Assembly: GCA_047605645.1 (NCBI GenBank)
Contig: JASGFJ010000026.1
Location: forward strand, 10,298 to 74,297
Direction of reading: 5' to 3'
Length of the DNA stretch: 64,000 nt
Source: UBA1309 sp047605645
GTDB lineage: Bacteria; Bacteroidota; Bacteroidia; Bacteroidales; Dysgonomonadaceae
The notes below the pieces were generated by a model. That model searched no databases. It saw only the letters and a program-made list of their open reading frames with translations, and was not told where the DNA came from. This document shows, piece after piece, positions 26,059 to 35,076 of the stretch (position 1 is the first letter of the stretch; each line of letters begins with the position of its first letter). The translations under genes were made by a program, and so were the position numbers.

Positions 26059-26988
26059 TCAGCCTTTTTTCAGTTCGTCTTCGCGCGATTTACTCATGGT
26101 TACCATATACACTCCGCCAAAGATCAGTACCGCTGCAAGGAGTTTTTGTGTGGTGAAGATATCCATTCCCGACCAAATCGCGACAAAGGACGCGATCAGG
26201 GGTTGCAGATTATTGTAGACGGAGATGGTTGTGGCACGAATTCTGCGCTGTGCCAGAGGAATAAGCATAAATGTAATGAAAGTGGCACCTACCAGCACAA
26301 AGGTAAGCATCCAGTATCCGGTTGTATTATCCGAACCGAATAGCGGCGATTGCGCCGTCTCTTTCCATGTGAAAGGAATAAGTGTTGCGGCGGCAAAAAG
26401 AAACATCCACTTCATCAGTGTGATGGGCGAATATTTGGTAGAAAGCGGTTTGGTTATTACCAGATAGAAAGCATAGAAAAATTGTGAACTCACAATGGCT
26501 ATATTGCCTATCGCGCTGGAATTTGCCGCTGAACTACCTGTCAGATGCTGTTTTCCTTGATATACCAGCCAGATAGCGCCAAGTGCTCCCAAAAGAACGC
26601 CACCAGCTTTTTTGAAAGTAATGGGTTCTTTCAGGACAACCGCAGCAATCAGCATGGCAAACAACGGGCTGCTGGTCGTGATGATAGATGCGTCTACCGG
26701 TGAGGTGTTTTGCAGACCAAAAGCAAACAATCCCTGATTGAGTGTCGTTCCGCAAATACCTCCCACAAATAGCACGGTAAGATCTTTTTTGGCTACTTTC
26801 TCTTGTGGAAAGAACAATGAAACCAGCCAAAACATACAGGCTGCAAATCCTACACGCATCGTCGTGAGTGCGAAAGGCGACATCAGGTGATCGAGGTAGA
26901 TCTGCTTGGTGACTGGGATATTAAACCCAAAGATAGTCATGGCCACCAGCATAATGAGGTGTCCTTGCTGTTTACGAGAAAGTTTCAT
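26059..26988 (-). CDS. EamA/DMT family transporter
   Basis: 309 residues with ten predicted transmembrane helices and two EamA repeats (about 10-140 and 165-300). The typical helix-end motifs are seen (FALTTMRVGFAACMFWLV; ISVYNNLQPLIASFVAIW). Members export amino acids, metabolites or riboflavin precursors. It is the last gene of a minus-strand operon with ribE, a nitroreductase and a YjdF-like protein, so a link to flavin traffic is possible but unproved. Confidence 0.9.
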   Translation of the reverse strand: MKLSRKQQGHLIMLVAMTIFGFNIPVTKQIYLDHLMSPFALTTMRVGFAACMFWLVSLFFPQEKVAKKDLTVLFVGGICGTTLNQGLFAFGLQNTSPVDASIITTSSPLFAMLIAAVVLKEPITFKKAGGVLLGALGAIWLVYQGKQHLTGSSAANSSAIGNIAIVSSQFFYAFYLVITKPLSTKYSPITLMKWMFLFAAATLIPFTWKETAQSPLFGSDNTTGYWMLTFVLVGATFITFMLIPLAQRRIRATTISVYNNLQPLIASFVAIWSGMDIFTTQKLLAAVLIFGGVYMVTMSKSREDELKKG

Positions 26989-27000
26989 TCGTCAGGTAGA

Positions 27001-27612
27001 TTACTTTTTACTTATTTGACGGATTTGCTTGTCCTGCCATTTTGAAAAAAATAACAGCATGCATACCGAACCTATCAATGCCATCAGCATGTCTGATTGC
27101 GTATCCCAGATATCGCCTTGCATCCCCAGGAAATCTTCCGCTGATTCTTTGACCAGTAATGCTCCCCACCATTCTATTAATTCATAAAAGGCACTGATGG
27201 CAAGGGATATGCAAATGACAAAAAACGGAAGCCAGTTTGGCTTGCGGATTACATCCCGGCGGATGAGGATTTCTCTGGAAATGAATGCCGGAACAAAACC
27301 CTGGCAGAAATGTCCGAGTTTGTCGTAGTTGTTACGGCTGTGCTCACAGACTTCCTTGATCCAATTGAACAAAGGAACTTGCGAATAAGAATAATGTGCT
27401 CCGATCAGCAGGACAATAAGTTCGACAAGAATAAAAAAATAGGTGATGTCCGTGAAGCGGAACCGACGGAATGTAGCTACCAATACAACAAGGGCAACAA
27501 GACACAATCCGGCTTCGAGAAACCAAAGAGTGATGTTGTATGCTCCCCATATCGACCAGAGTGCAGTAATAATAAATACACCAAGCATTGTTTTGTATTT
27601 CAGTTTTTCCAT
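27001..27612 (-). CDS. YjdF/DUF2238 family inner-membrane protein
   Basis: 203 residues with about six transmembrane helices. The DUF2238 signature is clear: YDKLGHFCQGFVPA, then SAFYELIEWWGALL and GDIWDTQSDMLMALIG. The charged residues inside membrane segments (Asp, His, Glu) are conserved in the family, but its function is not known. It lies 12 bp before eamA and 14 bp behind the nitroreductase, within the ribE operon. Confidence 0.88.
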   Translation of the reverse strand: MEKLKYKTMLGVFIITALWSIWGAYNITLWFLEAGLCLVALVVLVATFRRFRFTDITYFFILVELIVLLIGAHYSYSQVPLFNWIKEVCEHSRNNYDKLGHFCQGFVPAFISREILIRRDVIRKPNWLPFFVICISLAISAFYELIEWWGALLVKESAEDFLGMQGDIWDTQSDMLMALIGSVCMLLFFSKWQDKQIRQISKK

Positions 27613-27626
27613 CAGAGGCCGTTTCC

Positions 27627-28181
27627 CTATTTATAAGCGTTGAAAGAACATATTTGTGCCGTTGCTTTCCTTTTCTTTTCGCGATGTGGTTGTGCCGGAT
27701 AACCCACAAGGATATCCAGGATTACCCGTTTGCCGGAGGGAATATTCAGCAGTTTTTTTACTTGCTTTTCGTCAAACCAACCCAGCATGCAGGTACCCAA
27801 TCCTTCTGCTTGGGCAGCCAGGCAAAGATGCGCCGCGGCAATGCCGATATCGACGAAGGCAAAATGCTTGTCTTTAAGTATTCCGCCAATGGAAGAGGTG
27901 ATGTTTGGTCTCTCTTCCACTATAAGGATATGTACCGGTGCCTGCTTCGTGAAATGATTCATCCCGAGTAGTTTCGAGGATGCAGCATCAGCAACTTTAT
28001 TCTTCAATTCCGGATCGTCAACTACGATAAAATGCCAGGGTTGGGCATTGCAGGCCGAGGGAGCCAAACGCGCAGCCTCAATCATACGTTCCGTTTTCTC
28101 CCGTTCCACAGGACGCGAGGAGTCGAAAGCCCGCGTACTCTGGCGTTGCTCAGCCAGCCGGATGAAATCGTCGGCATCCAT
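27627..28181 (-). CDS. Nitroreductase family protein
   Basis: 184 residues of the FMN-dependent nitroreductase fold: the N-terminal RQSTRAFDSSRPV segment contacts FMN phosphate, APSACNAQPWHFIVV is the family's central motif, and the C-terminal GLGTCMLGWFDEKQV closes the flavin site. It reduces quinones, nitro compounds or flavins with NAD(P)H in the cytosol. It starts 5 bp behind ribE, so flavin supply and a flavoprotein are cotranscribed. Confidence 0.92.
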   Translation of the reverse strand: MDADDFIRLAEQRQSTRAFDSSRPVEREKTERMIEAARLAPSACNAQPWHFIVVDDPELKNKVADAASSKLLGMNHFTKQAPVHILIVEERPNITSSIGGILKDKHFAFVDIGIAAAHLCLAAQAEGLGTCMLGWFDEKQVKKLLNIPSGKRVILDILVGYPAQPHREKKRKATAQICSFNAYK

Positions 28182-28186
28182 CTGTG

Positions 28187-28792
28187 TCAGGCATTGAATG
28201 TCACCATCCGGCTGACATATTTTCCAATAATATCGAACTCAATGTTTACCACAGAACCTTTCTTTATCTGATGGAAGTTGGTGTGTTCGTAGGTATAAGG
28301 GATGATAGCCACTTCAAATGTGTTTTCTGTCGGGTTGCAGACGGTGAGGCTCACTCCGTTTACAGTTACCGAACCTTTGTCGACTGTGATATAGCCTTTT
28401 TTGGCCATCTCCTTGTCGAAGGGGTATTCGAATGTGAAATACCAGCTTCCTCCGGCTTCTCTTACCTGAAGGCAGGTCGCAGTTTCATCGACATGTCCTT
28501 GCACAATATGTCCATCCAGGCGGCCGTTCATCAGCATGCTTCGTTCCAGATTCACTTTATCTCCGATTTTTAGCAATCCCAGATTGGAGCGATCCAATGT
28601 CTCTTGAATGGCTGTAACGGTATATGTGTCTGCCGTTTTGCTTACGACCGTAAGGCAGACTCCGTTGTGAGCCACGCTTTGATCTATTTTCAGCTCATCT
28701 ACAAACGAGCAGTGCATGGTGATATGCAGGTTTTCTTCTTCTTTTTTGAGAGCGACTACTTGTGCAGCTTCTTCTATAATTCCTGAAAACAT
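28187..28792 (-). CDS. ribE: Riboflavin synthase, alpha subunit
   Basis: 201 residues with two lumazine-binding repeats (1-97 and 98-190), start MFSGIIEE, the hallmark of the family. It dismutates two 6,7-dimethyl-8-ribityllumazine molecules to riboflavin. Motifs SVAHNGVCLTV and GSVTVNGVSLTV mark the two repeats. It heads the operon ribE, nitroreductase, yjdF-like, eamA. A TAACTTTG box at 28826-28833 is a likely -7 element and an AAGGGG stretch before the ATG may act as a ribosome site. No FMN riboswitch was seen. Confidence 0.97.
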   Translation of the reverse strand: MFSGIIEEAAQVVALKKEEENLHITMHCSFVDELKIDQSVAHNGVCLTVVSKTADTYTVTAIQETLDRSNLGLLKIGDKVNLERSMLMNGRLDGHIVQGHVDETATCLQVREAGGSWYFTFEYPFDKEMAKKGYITVDKGSVTVNGVSLTVCNPTENTFEVAIIPYTYEHTNFHQIKKGSVVNIEFDIIGKYVSRMVTFNA

Positions 28793-28908
28793 AATGTCCC
28801 CTTCTTTTTAATTGTTTTTATGTAGCAAAGTTACGAAATTTTGAGGAAATAATCATTTAACCGCGTATTTCCGGCTTCTTCTTTCTATAGCCGAAGCGCT
28901 GCTATGTT

Positions 28909-28938
28909 TTTGTAAAGCAAGAAAAAAGCCTATCTTTG
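28909..28938 (+). promoter_or_regulatory. Promoter of the PDZ/DUF4136 gene
   Basis: TTTG (28909-28912), 18 bp, TATCTTTG (28931-28938). It decides the start of the following gene: a TTG frame start at 28936 falls inside the -7 box, so the ATG at 29032 must be used. Confidence 0.65.
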
Positions 28939-29031
28939 CATCGGATTTCAAAGGAATCCGGAATTTATCAGAGAATACAACAATTCATTGTTCCGCCAGA
29001 CAGGAAATTTTATAAATTTACTTTTCATTTT

Positions 29032-30483
29032 ATGTTGATTAAACGACTTCTTTCGTCGCTATGTATATGTCTGTTCGTACTAGGTATTTATGCTCAGCCA
29101 ATCGATAAAACCTGCTATTTCGGATTCACTTATGAAGTGAGCCAGAACCCGCGCTGGGGATTTGGCGAACCGGTAGTTACGAGTGTCGACCCCAATTCCA
29201 ATGCCGCAAAGGCAGGGTTAAAAGTGGGTGACATTATTATGGAGATCAATCGGAAAGCAACTTACCTGCGTCATTATGAGCTACTCTCTTCCTGGCTTTT
29301 TGATGATACCTCGCGTTCTGTAAGCTTCACGATTCGCAATTTGAATAATTCTTTCAAAGAAATCTTTATTTCCCGTTATTGCCGGGGAGTGGACGGAGTG
29401 ACAGAAGAAGAACTGGCAGATTGGTTCTCGCTCTATAATGTTCAGGGAAATAACAAGCAGAGTTTTGTTCTTCCTTTGGTGGTATCGGCTCATCCGGATG
29501 TTGATTTCAGCAATTATTATACTTATAATTTTGTTTTTAAAAACAAAAAAACGAGCGAACTGGACGATTATATTATCCATCAGATTGAACGGAATCTGAA
29601 TCAGAAAGGGTTGAGCCGTGATACAAAGGATCCGGACATTCTGATCCAATTTTATTACAGCTATTCGCCGAACCAGAATTATGTACCGAACGAAGTTGCT
29701 GAAGAAACGGTAGGAGAGTGGCGTTTTGATGCTTCACTCAACAAGATGGAGAAAGTTCCTGTTGCTCCCCGTACAGATAATATAAATTCATCCTATATCA
29801 AAGGAAGAATCGAATTTGGGTTTCAGTTTTTTGAAAACAAATATATTGCAGAAGGAAAGAACACGCAGATTTTCGATGCACACATGACTGAATATGTGGT
29901 CGGAAATTATTCGCTGGAATCTTACTGCCAGATACATCTGCCTCTGATGCTTGCGGTTTATCCCTACCAGACTCCAACAGAACAGGTGAAATATTTGGTC
30001 GATTTCAAGGAGTTTTATTACACCGGATTGGTCTTTAACCGGAATGATCTGAAGGTGATTGAAAACGTGGATGATGATTCTCCTGCGTATAAAGCCGGTA
30101 TTCGTACAGGAGATGAAGTGCTTTCTGTTAACAACATTCCTTTTGGAATGAATTATTATGACACAAAGAGTGCTTATGCCGCATTTATGGGAGCGACAAT
30201 GCAGCTGAGAAATTCCACTGCCGGTTTTTTTAATGAGCAGGTTGGTGATTTTTCTTATCCTTGGGATGATAAAAAGTCGGGAAAAATATCAAAAGAATTC
30301 CGGAATAAAAAATACGCTACCGGATTCTCTTATCTCTTCTCTTTCGGAAGGTTCATCAATTCGAAACCTCCTCGTCAATTGAGCTTTCTTATCAAGCGAA
30401 GAGGGGTAATATTTATTTTCTATGTCACGCCGGAATACCGTAAATCGGCTAATCTCTCGAATGTGAACATTGATAAGAATTAG
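29032..30483 (+). CDS. Secreted PDZ-domain protein (DUF4136-like)
   Basis: 483 residues from the ATG at 29032, with a clear signal peptide (about 1-22, ends IYAQ). A first PDZ domain lies at about 35-105 (VVTSVDPNSNAAKAGLKVGD), a DUF4136-like central domain at about 150-310 (DPDILIQFYYSY), and a second PDZ near 330-400 (VDDDSPAYKAGIRTGDEVLS). No protease domain is present, so it is likely a periplasmic or surface adaptor. It is followed by the ABC-F gene with a hairpin between them. Confidence 0.75.
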   Translation: MLIKRLLSSLCICLFVLGIYAQPIDKTCYFGFTYEVSQNPRWGFGEPVVTSVDPNSNAAKAGLKVGDIIMEINRKATYLRHYELLSSWLFDDTSRSVSFTIRNLNNSFKEIFISRYCRGVDGVTEEELADWFSLYNVQGNNKQSFVLPLVVSAHPDVDFSNYYTYNFVFKNKKTSELDDYIIHQIERNLNQKGLSRDTKDPDILIQFYYSYSPNQNYVPNEVAEETVGEWRFDASLNKMEKVPVAPRTDNINSSYIKGRIEFGFQFFENKYIAEGKNTQIFDAHMTEYVVGNYSLESYCQIHLPLMLAVYPYQTPTEQVKYLVDFKEFYYTGLVFNRNDLKVIENVDDDSPAYKAGIRTGDEVLSVNNIPFGMNYYDTKSAYAAFMGATMQLRNSTAGFFNEQVGDFSYPWDDKKSGKISKEFRNKKYATGFSYLFSFGRFINSKPPRQLSFLIKRRGVIFIFYVTPEYRKSANLSNVNIDKN

Positions 30484-30494
30484 AAAAACAACTG

Positions 30495-30518
30495 AGGTTG
30501 CTTTGTGTAAGGCAACCT
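30495..30518 (+). terminator. Hairpin between the PDZ and ABC-F genes
   Basis: AGGTTGC (30495-30501) pairs with GCAACCT (30512-30518), followed by TTATTA. Short stem; an attenuator or weak terminator. Confidence 0.5.
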
Positions 30519-30541
30519 TTATTATAGATTAAAATAAAGAA

Positions 30542-32152
30542 ATGATAACAGTTTCAAATTTAGGAATTCAGTTTGGTAAAAGAGTATTGTTTCAGGACGT
30601 CAATCTGAAATTTACAAGTGGAAACTGCTACGGAATCATCGGAGCTAACGGAGCAGGAAAATCCACATTTCTGAAGATTCTTAGCGGAGAAAAAGATGCA
30701 ACACAAGGCTCTTTTTCATTGGGATCAGGAGAGCGTTTGTCGGTGCTTTCTCAGGATCACTTTGCGTTTGATGCCCAAACCGTGCTGGATACGGTGATGC
30801 AGGGACATACCATCCTTTGGGATATTATTCAGGAAAAGAATGCGTTGTACGCGAAAGAAGATTTTTCGGATGCCGATGGGATAAAAGCTTCCGAGTTGGA
30901 AGAGAAGTTTGCAGAAATGGAAGGCTGGAATGCTGAAAATGATGCAGCTACGCTGCTTGAAGGATTGGGTATCAGCAACGATTTGCATTATCAGCTGGTC
31001 GGCGACCTGAGCGGAAAGCAGAAAGTGCGTGTGCTGCTGGCTCGCGCATTGTTTGGAAATCCGGACAACTTATTGCTGGATGAGCCGACCAATGACTTGG
31101 ATATAGATACGGTTATGTGGCTTGAAAATTATCTGGCAAATTTTGAAAATACGGTGTTGGTTGTTTCACACGACCGTCACTTCCTCGATTCGGTATGTAC
31201 ACACACGGTTGATATCGATTTTGGAAAGGTAAACATGTTTGCTGGAAACTACTCTTTCTGGTATGAATCAAGTCAATTGGCCTTGCGTCAACAACAACAA
31301 CAGAACAAGAAAGCTGAAGAAAAGAAAAAAGAACTGGAAGAGTTTATTCGTCGTTTCAGTGCCAATGTAGCTAAGTCGAAGCAGACTACCAGTCGTAAAA
31401 AGATGCTTGATAAACTGAATATTGAGGAAATCAAGCCTTCTTTGCGCCGTTATCCGGGGATTATCTTTAATCCGGATCGTGAACCGGGAAATAAAATCCT
31501 GGAAGTGAGTGGGCTGAGCAAATCGATAGACGGTAAAGTGTTGTTTGATAACATTAACTTTAATATCGAAAAAGGAGATAAAGTTGTATTCCTGTCGAAG
31601 GATCCTCGTGCGATGACGGCTTTTTTTGAAATTATTAATGAACAAACAAAGCCTGATGCGGGAACCTTTAGTTGGGGGCAAACCATTACGCATGCCTATC
31701 TTCCTTTGGATAATTCGGATTATTTCAAAGACGATTTGAATCTGGTTGATTGGTTGTCGCAATTCTCAGACGATACCAGCGAAATTTACGTAAAAGGGTT
31801 TCTTGGAAGAATGCTTTTCTCGGGCGAAGAGGTGCTTAAAAATACGAAAGTGCTTTCCGGAGGAGAGAAGATGCGCTGTATGATTGCCCGCATGATGCTT
31901 CGGAGTGCCAACTGTCTGGTATTGGATTCTCCTACCAATCATTTGGACTTGGAATCTATTCAGGCATTCAACAATACGCTCATTGGTTTTAAAGGAAATG
32001 TGTTGATGGCATCGCATGACCACGAATTTATTCAAACTGTCTGCAACCGCATCATTGAACTGACTCCAAACGGTGCAATAGATAAACTGATGGATTATGA
32101 TGATTACATCATCTCTGAAGACATAAAAAAACAGAGAGAAAAAATGTATTAA
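30542..32152 (+). CDS. ABC-F family ATPase (YbiT-like) with degenerate second ATP site
   Basis: 536 residues, two ABC domains joined by a charged linker (about 240-305). The first is intact: Walker A GANGAGKST (about 34-42), signature LSGKQK (about 155) and Walker B LLLDEPTNDLD. The second keeps the signature LSGGEK (about 436) but its Walker A reads FLSKDPRAMTAFF and Walker B VLDSPTNHLD, so the P-loop and the catalytic Glu are both altered. ABC-F proteins act on the ribosome (EttA, YbiT); this pattern is typical of the YbiT branch as I recall it. It is transcribed with its own terminator. Confidence 0.92.
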   Translation: MITVSNLGIQFGKRVLFQDVNLKFTSGNCYGIIGANGAGKSTFLKILSGEKDATQGSFSLGSGERLSVLSQDHFAFDAQTVLDTVMQGHTILWDIIQEKNALYAKEDFSDADGIKASELEEKFAEMEGWNAENDAATLLEGLGISNDLHYQLVGDLSGKQKVRVLLARALFGNPDNLLLDEPTNDLDIDTVMWLENYLANFENTVLVVSHDRHFLDSVCTHTVDIDFGKVNMFAGNYSFWYESSQLALRQQQQQNKKAEEKKKELEEFIRRFSANVAKSKQTTSRKKMLDKLNIEEIKPSLRRYPGIIFNPDREPGNKILEVSGLSKSIDGKVLFDNINFNIEKGDKVVFLSKDPRAMTAFFEIINEQTKPDAGTFSWGQTITHAYLPLDNSDYFKDDLNLVDWLSQFSDDTSEIYVKGFLGRMLFSGEEVLKNTKVLSGGEKMRCMIARMMLRSANCLVLDSPTNHLDLESIQAFNNTLIGFKGNVLMASHDHEFIQTVCNRIIELTPNGAIDKLMDYDDYIISEDIKKQREKMY

Positions 32153-32173
32153 TTATTTTTTTTCTGTCGCTCT

Positions 32174-32215
32174 AAAACAGGAAGGCCGCTCAATTACGAG
32201 CGGCCTTCCTGTTTT
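32174..32215 (+). terminator. Strong terminator of the ABC-F gene
   Basis: Perfect 17-bp arms (32174-32190 and 32199-32215, core GGAAGGCCGCT) with an 8-base loop, ending in GTTTT. It can also work on the minus strand for rsmG. Confidence 0.88.
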
Positions 32216-32431
32216 ATTTCTCCGTTTATCGGATGGGTTTTTCTGTTAAGGAAAAGAAAGCCACAGCTTTCAAGTAGTCATTCCTTGAAGAGTATTTAAT
32301 TTTTTTGAGTTTTCAGCCGGCAGAACTTGTCCGTATTTCTTTATTTTATTTCAGAATCGAGATGAAAACCTGATTGTGTCGCAAGATCTTATTTGGAACT
32401 ATTCGAAATGGTTTTGTAATATCGTTTCAGA

Positions 32432-33052
32432 TTAGAAGGCGACATAAACGACCTTCTTCGTCTCGAAGAATTCTTCCTCAAAGTAAGTATTCAGTTCCGT
32501 GATATCGACCACCTTTCTGAAAGGCATAACTTCTTTATCCAATTCACCTCCTTTAAGACAGATAAGTCCATTCGGTATCGCATTGTGGTTTTCTTTTGCG
32601 ATGTTTTTCTTCGATATTTTGACCAAATCGACCAACGGCATTACAGCGCGGCTCACAACGAAGTCGAATTTCTCTTTTACCTCTTCTGCGCGAGCATGCA
32701 TAAAACGGACATTTTTAAGTCCGATTGCCGTTGCCACTTCCTGAGCTACCTTCACTTTCTTGCCGATGCTGTCCACCAATAGGAACTCGCATTCCGGAAA
32801 GAAAATAGCCAGAGGAATTCCGGGAAATCCGCCTCCTGTTCCGATATCCATAAATGTTGTTCCTTTACGGAAATTATACGCTTTTGCTATTCCCAGGGAA
32901 TGCAATACATGGCGTTCGTAAAGATTTTCGATGTCTTTTCGTGAAATAACATTGATCTTCGAATTCCAGTCGGTATAAAGATTCGAGAGCGCTGCAAATT
33001 GCGATTTTTGAATATCCGTTAAATCCGGAAAGTATTTTAGAATAATGTCCAT
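32432..33052 (-). CDS. rsmG: 16S rRNA (guanine527-N7) methyltransferase
   Basis: 206 residues from the ATG at 33052; an upstream in-frame TTG would add seven residues, but the family begins at MDIILKYFP. The SAM-binding Rossmann motif is FMDIGTGGGFPGIPLAI and the following VDSIGKKVKVA, NVRFMHARAEEV and FVVSRAVMPL segments are RsmG hallmarks. It methylates G527 in the 530 loop of 16S rRNA; loss gives low-level streptomycin resistance in other bacteria. It lies 30 bp behind the RsiV-like gene. Confidence 0.96.
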   Translation of the reverse strand: MDIILKYFPDLTDIQKSQFAALSNLYTDWNSKINVISRKDIENLYERHVLHSLGIAKAYNFRKGTTFMDIGTGGGFPGIPLAIFFPECEFLLVDSIGKKVKVAQEVATAIGLKNVRFMHARAEEVKEKFDFVVSRAVMPLVDLVKISKKNIAKENHNAIPNGLICLKGGELDKEVMPFRKVVDITELNTYFEEEFFETKKVVYVAF

Positions 33053-33082
33053 ACAAATAATGAGTGCGGGCAAAAAATTATT

Positions 33083-33919
33083 TTAATTCTTCAGCAAAGG
33101 ATGGAGTGGCGAATTCGGCTTGAGTAAAGACTCCAGCTCTTTGTAGCTGAATCTGATACGGATTTCGCCCAGCGACAAAGCTTCTCCTTTGTTGAAAATA
33201 TAAGTAATTCCGGAATCGTCTACAAAAAAGTTGCTGTTTGGAGCTATTTCGTCAATTCCGAAATAACCCAGATCTTCCAGTTCGGAAATATCTTTGGCAT
33301 TGTTCATCTGAAGGAGTTTATTGATAAACATCGGATTCAGTGAACGTTCGTATCCCGGATTGAAAATTGCGTCCTCGGAAAGGAATTCTCCTGTTTTCAA
33401 ATCAATGACATAATTATGAAAAGAGGTGAATGAATTGGTTCCTCCTTTATAATTCAACTGTTCTACCTGATAGGACAGCAAATTATGTTTGTTATACAAA
33501 ATATGATTGCTAAGAGTCTCGTAATACGAAAAATAGTTTTGAGGCTCTTCCGATTCGTTGACATCGTCATAAAACAATTTGGCATCTTCTTTATAGGTGC
33601 GCACATAATCTCTGGCATAACTTTGTGCCGCGACTCCAGGCAAAGAGTCGGCGTATGCCTGATCGAATACCGTTGATATAAAATTAGCTTTCACTTTAGC
33701 CAGTTCTTTTTCGGAAAGGCCTTTTACCGGAAATACAAAATTGATCTTCAGATTACATGACGGCTTTGTTGAGTCATTATCAAGATGGTAAACTTTAACA
33801 AGTTTGAGAGAATCGAATGCCAGAGAGTTCGTGTTGTTTTTTTGTTCACTTTTGTGACAAGCACTTAACCCTACGGTAACCAAAACACCTACAAAAAATA
33901 TGTGATAGATACTTCTCAT
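33083..33919 (-). CDS. RsiV-like DUF3298/DUF4163 lipoprotein
   Basis: 278 residues with a lipoprotein signal (VGLSAC, Cys21). The core (about 50-270) has the DUF4163 and DUF3298 pattern found in the outer domain of the anti-sigma factor RsiV: INFVFPVKGL, YYETLSNHILYNKHNLLSY, GGTNSFTSFHNYVIDLKTGE and the C-terminal GEIRIRFSYKEL. RsiV binds lysozyme in Bacillus; in Bacteroidetes the domain occurs as a lipoprotein of unknown role. A TATCTTTG box (33945-33952) marks its promoter. Confidence 0.85.
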   Translation of the reverse strand: MRSIYHIFFVGVLVTVGLSACHKSEQKNNTNSLAFDSLKLVKVYHLDNDSTKPSCNLKINFVFPVKGLSEKELAKVKANFISTVFDQAYADSLPGVAAQSYARDYVRTYKEDAKLFYDDVNESEEPQNYFSYYETLSNHILYNKHNLLSYQVEQLNYKGGTNSFTSFHNYVIDLKTGEFLSEDAIFNPGYERSLNPMFINKLLQMNNAKDISELEDLGYFGIDEIAPNSNFFVDDSGITYIFNKGEALSLGEIRIRFSYKELESLLKPNSPLHPLLKN

Positions 33920-33952
33920 GTAGTTTATTCACTGTACTATCCTGCAAAGATA

Positions 33953-34164
33953 GGATTATTCCGACAATCTTTTCCCCTAATTGGTCTTAATTCTTATGAC
34001 AGGAGTGTTCAGATTGTGTTAAATGTGTTGATCTTGATTGAGATATATCAGAAAAAACAATTTCTAAAGTTTTTGAGATGTCCGAATTGAGGCTTATGCG
34101 GGGCCTCTGTCCTCTGATATTTAAAAAAAATATTGCAATCTTCTTGTTTTCAGAAGAGAAAAGC
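33953..34164. other. Intergenic spacer between divergent transcripts
   Basis: About 210 bases between the DUF3298 promoter box and the rplU promoter. Nothing beyond AT-rich sequence is visible; short frames here have no family character. Confidence 0.5.
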
Positions 34165-34196
34165 CTTGTTTGTTTCAGCAAAAAACATTATTTTTG
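34165..34196 (+). promoter_or_regulatory. Promoter of rplU-rpmA
   Basis: CTTG (34165-34168), 20 bp, TATTTTTG (34189-34196). The -7 box is exact; the -33 box differs by one base. It leaves a leader of about 75 bases. Confidence 0.6.
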
Positions 34197-34202
34197 CGCC
34201 TC

Positions 34203-34277
34203 GATTGCTCATAGGCTGTCAAGCAACTGCACAAAGCGGTTCGCCTCAGGCACATAACCTGTAATTTTTAATCACAG
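34203..34277 (+). promoter_or_regulatory. Structured leader of rplU-rpmA (candidate autoregulatory RNA)
   Basis: The leader contains two hairpins: TTGCT/AGCAA around a 12-base loop (about 34205-34225), and CAGG/CCTG (34248-34261) followed by TAATTTTT, which looks like an attenuator. Ribosomal protein operons are often controlled by such leaders. This is inference from short complementarities only. Confidence 0.35.
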
Positions 34278-34589
34278 ATGTACGTTATTGTAAACATTCA
34301 GGGACAACAATTCAAAGTAGAAAAAGGACAGAGATTGTTCGTTCATAAACTAGATGCTGAACAAGGCGCAACAGTAGACTGCGAAGAAGTGCTGCTCGTT
34401 GATAGCGAAGGTTCAGTGAAAGTAGGAGCCCCATTCGTAGATGGAGCAAAAGTCGTTTTGGAAGTTGGAGCATTCGTTAAAGGCGAGAAAGTGCTTGTTT
34501 TCCATAAAAAACGCAGAAAAGGATACCGTAAATTAAACGGTCACCGTCAGCACTTCACAGAAGTGACAGTTAAAGATATTATTGCTTAA
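34278..34589 (+). CDS. rplU: 50S ribosomal protein L21
   Basis: 103 residues, the usual L21 length: start MYVIVNIQGQQFKVEKGQ, central KVGAPFVDGAKVVLEV, and the C-terminal KRRKGYRKLNGHRQHFTEV, which binds 23S rRNA. First gene of the conserved rplU-rpmA pair. Confidence 0.98.
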   Translation: MYVIVNIQGQQFKVEKGQRLFVHKLDAEQGATVDCEEVLLVDSEGSVKVGAPFVDGAKVVLEVGAFVKGEKVLVFHKKRRKGYRKLNGHRQHFTEVTVKDIIA

Positions 34590-34609
34590 TCATTTAAAAA
34601 CTAAGACAA

Positions 34610-34873
34610 ATGGCACACAAGAAAGGTGTAGGTAGTTCTAAAAACGGCCGTGAATCGGAAAGTAAACGATTGGGCGTTAAACATTTTGGTGGTGAAACGG
34701 TAAAAGCCGGTAACATCATCGTTCGTCAGAGAGGAACCGTTCATCATCCGGGTGAAAATGTGGGTATAGGAAAAGATCACACATTGTACGCTTTGACAGA
34801 TGGAGTGGTAACTTTCGTTCGTAAGAGAAATGACAGATCTTATGTTTCTGTATTGCCAAAAGCAGAAGCGTAA
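34610..34873 (+). CDS. rpmA: 50S ribosomal protein L27
   Basis: 87 residues: MAHKKGVGSSKNGRESESKR at the N-terminus reaches the peptidyl-transferase centre, and GNIIVRQRGTVHHPGENVG is the family core. No Firmicute-type N-terminal extension is present. It ends the two-gene operon with a strong terminator. Confidence 0.98.
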   Translation: MAHKKGVGSSKNGRESESKRLGVKHFGGETVKAGNIIVRQRGTVHHPGENVGIGKDHTLYALTDGVVTFVRKRNDRSYVSVLPKAEA

Positions 34874-34885
34874 TAGATAGATAAC

Positions 34886-34930
34886 AAAAAAAGAACGGGT
34901 TTTCCTAATAGGAAAACCCGTTCTTTTTTT
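34886..34930 (+). terminator. Terminator of rplU-rpmA
   Basis: Arms of 20 bases (34886-34905 and 34911-34930) around TAATA; core AGAACGGGTTTTCC. A-run and T-run make it bidirectional. Confidence 0.9.
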
Positions 34931-35076
34931 TGTTTGTGTTTGGCAATTGCATTTGTCTTTGAGAAAAAATACTAATAAATAATGAAAAACGAATTGAAAA
35001 TCCCTATTTTATGGTATTGTGCAGGCTTCCTAAATATCCTTTCTTTGCAATAGTAAAAATATATAAATAGAAAAAA

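Noticed and set aside
28793..28935. FMN riboswitch before ribE
   Set aside because: The gap is too short and lacks the conserved AGGGAC and GGGTG-type blocks.
28936..29031. TTG start for the PDZ protein at 28936
   Set aside because: It falls inside the -7 promoter box TATCTTTG, and a signal peptide begins exactly at the ATG at 29032.
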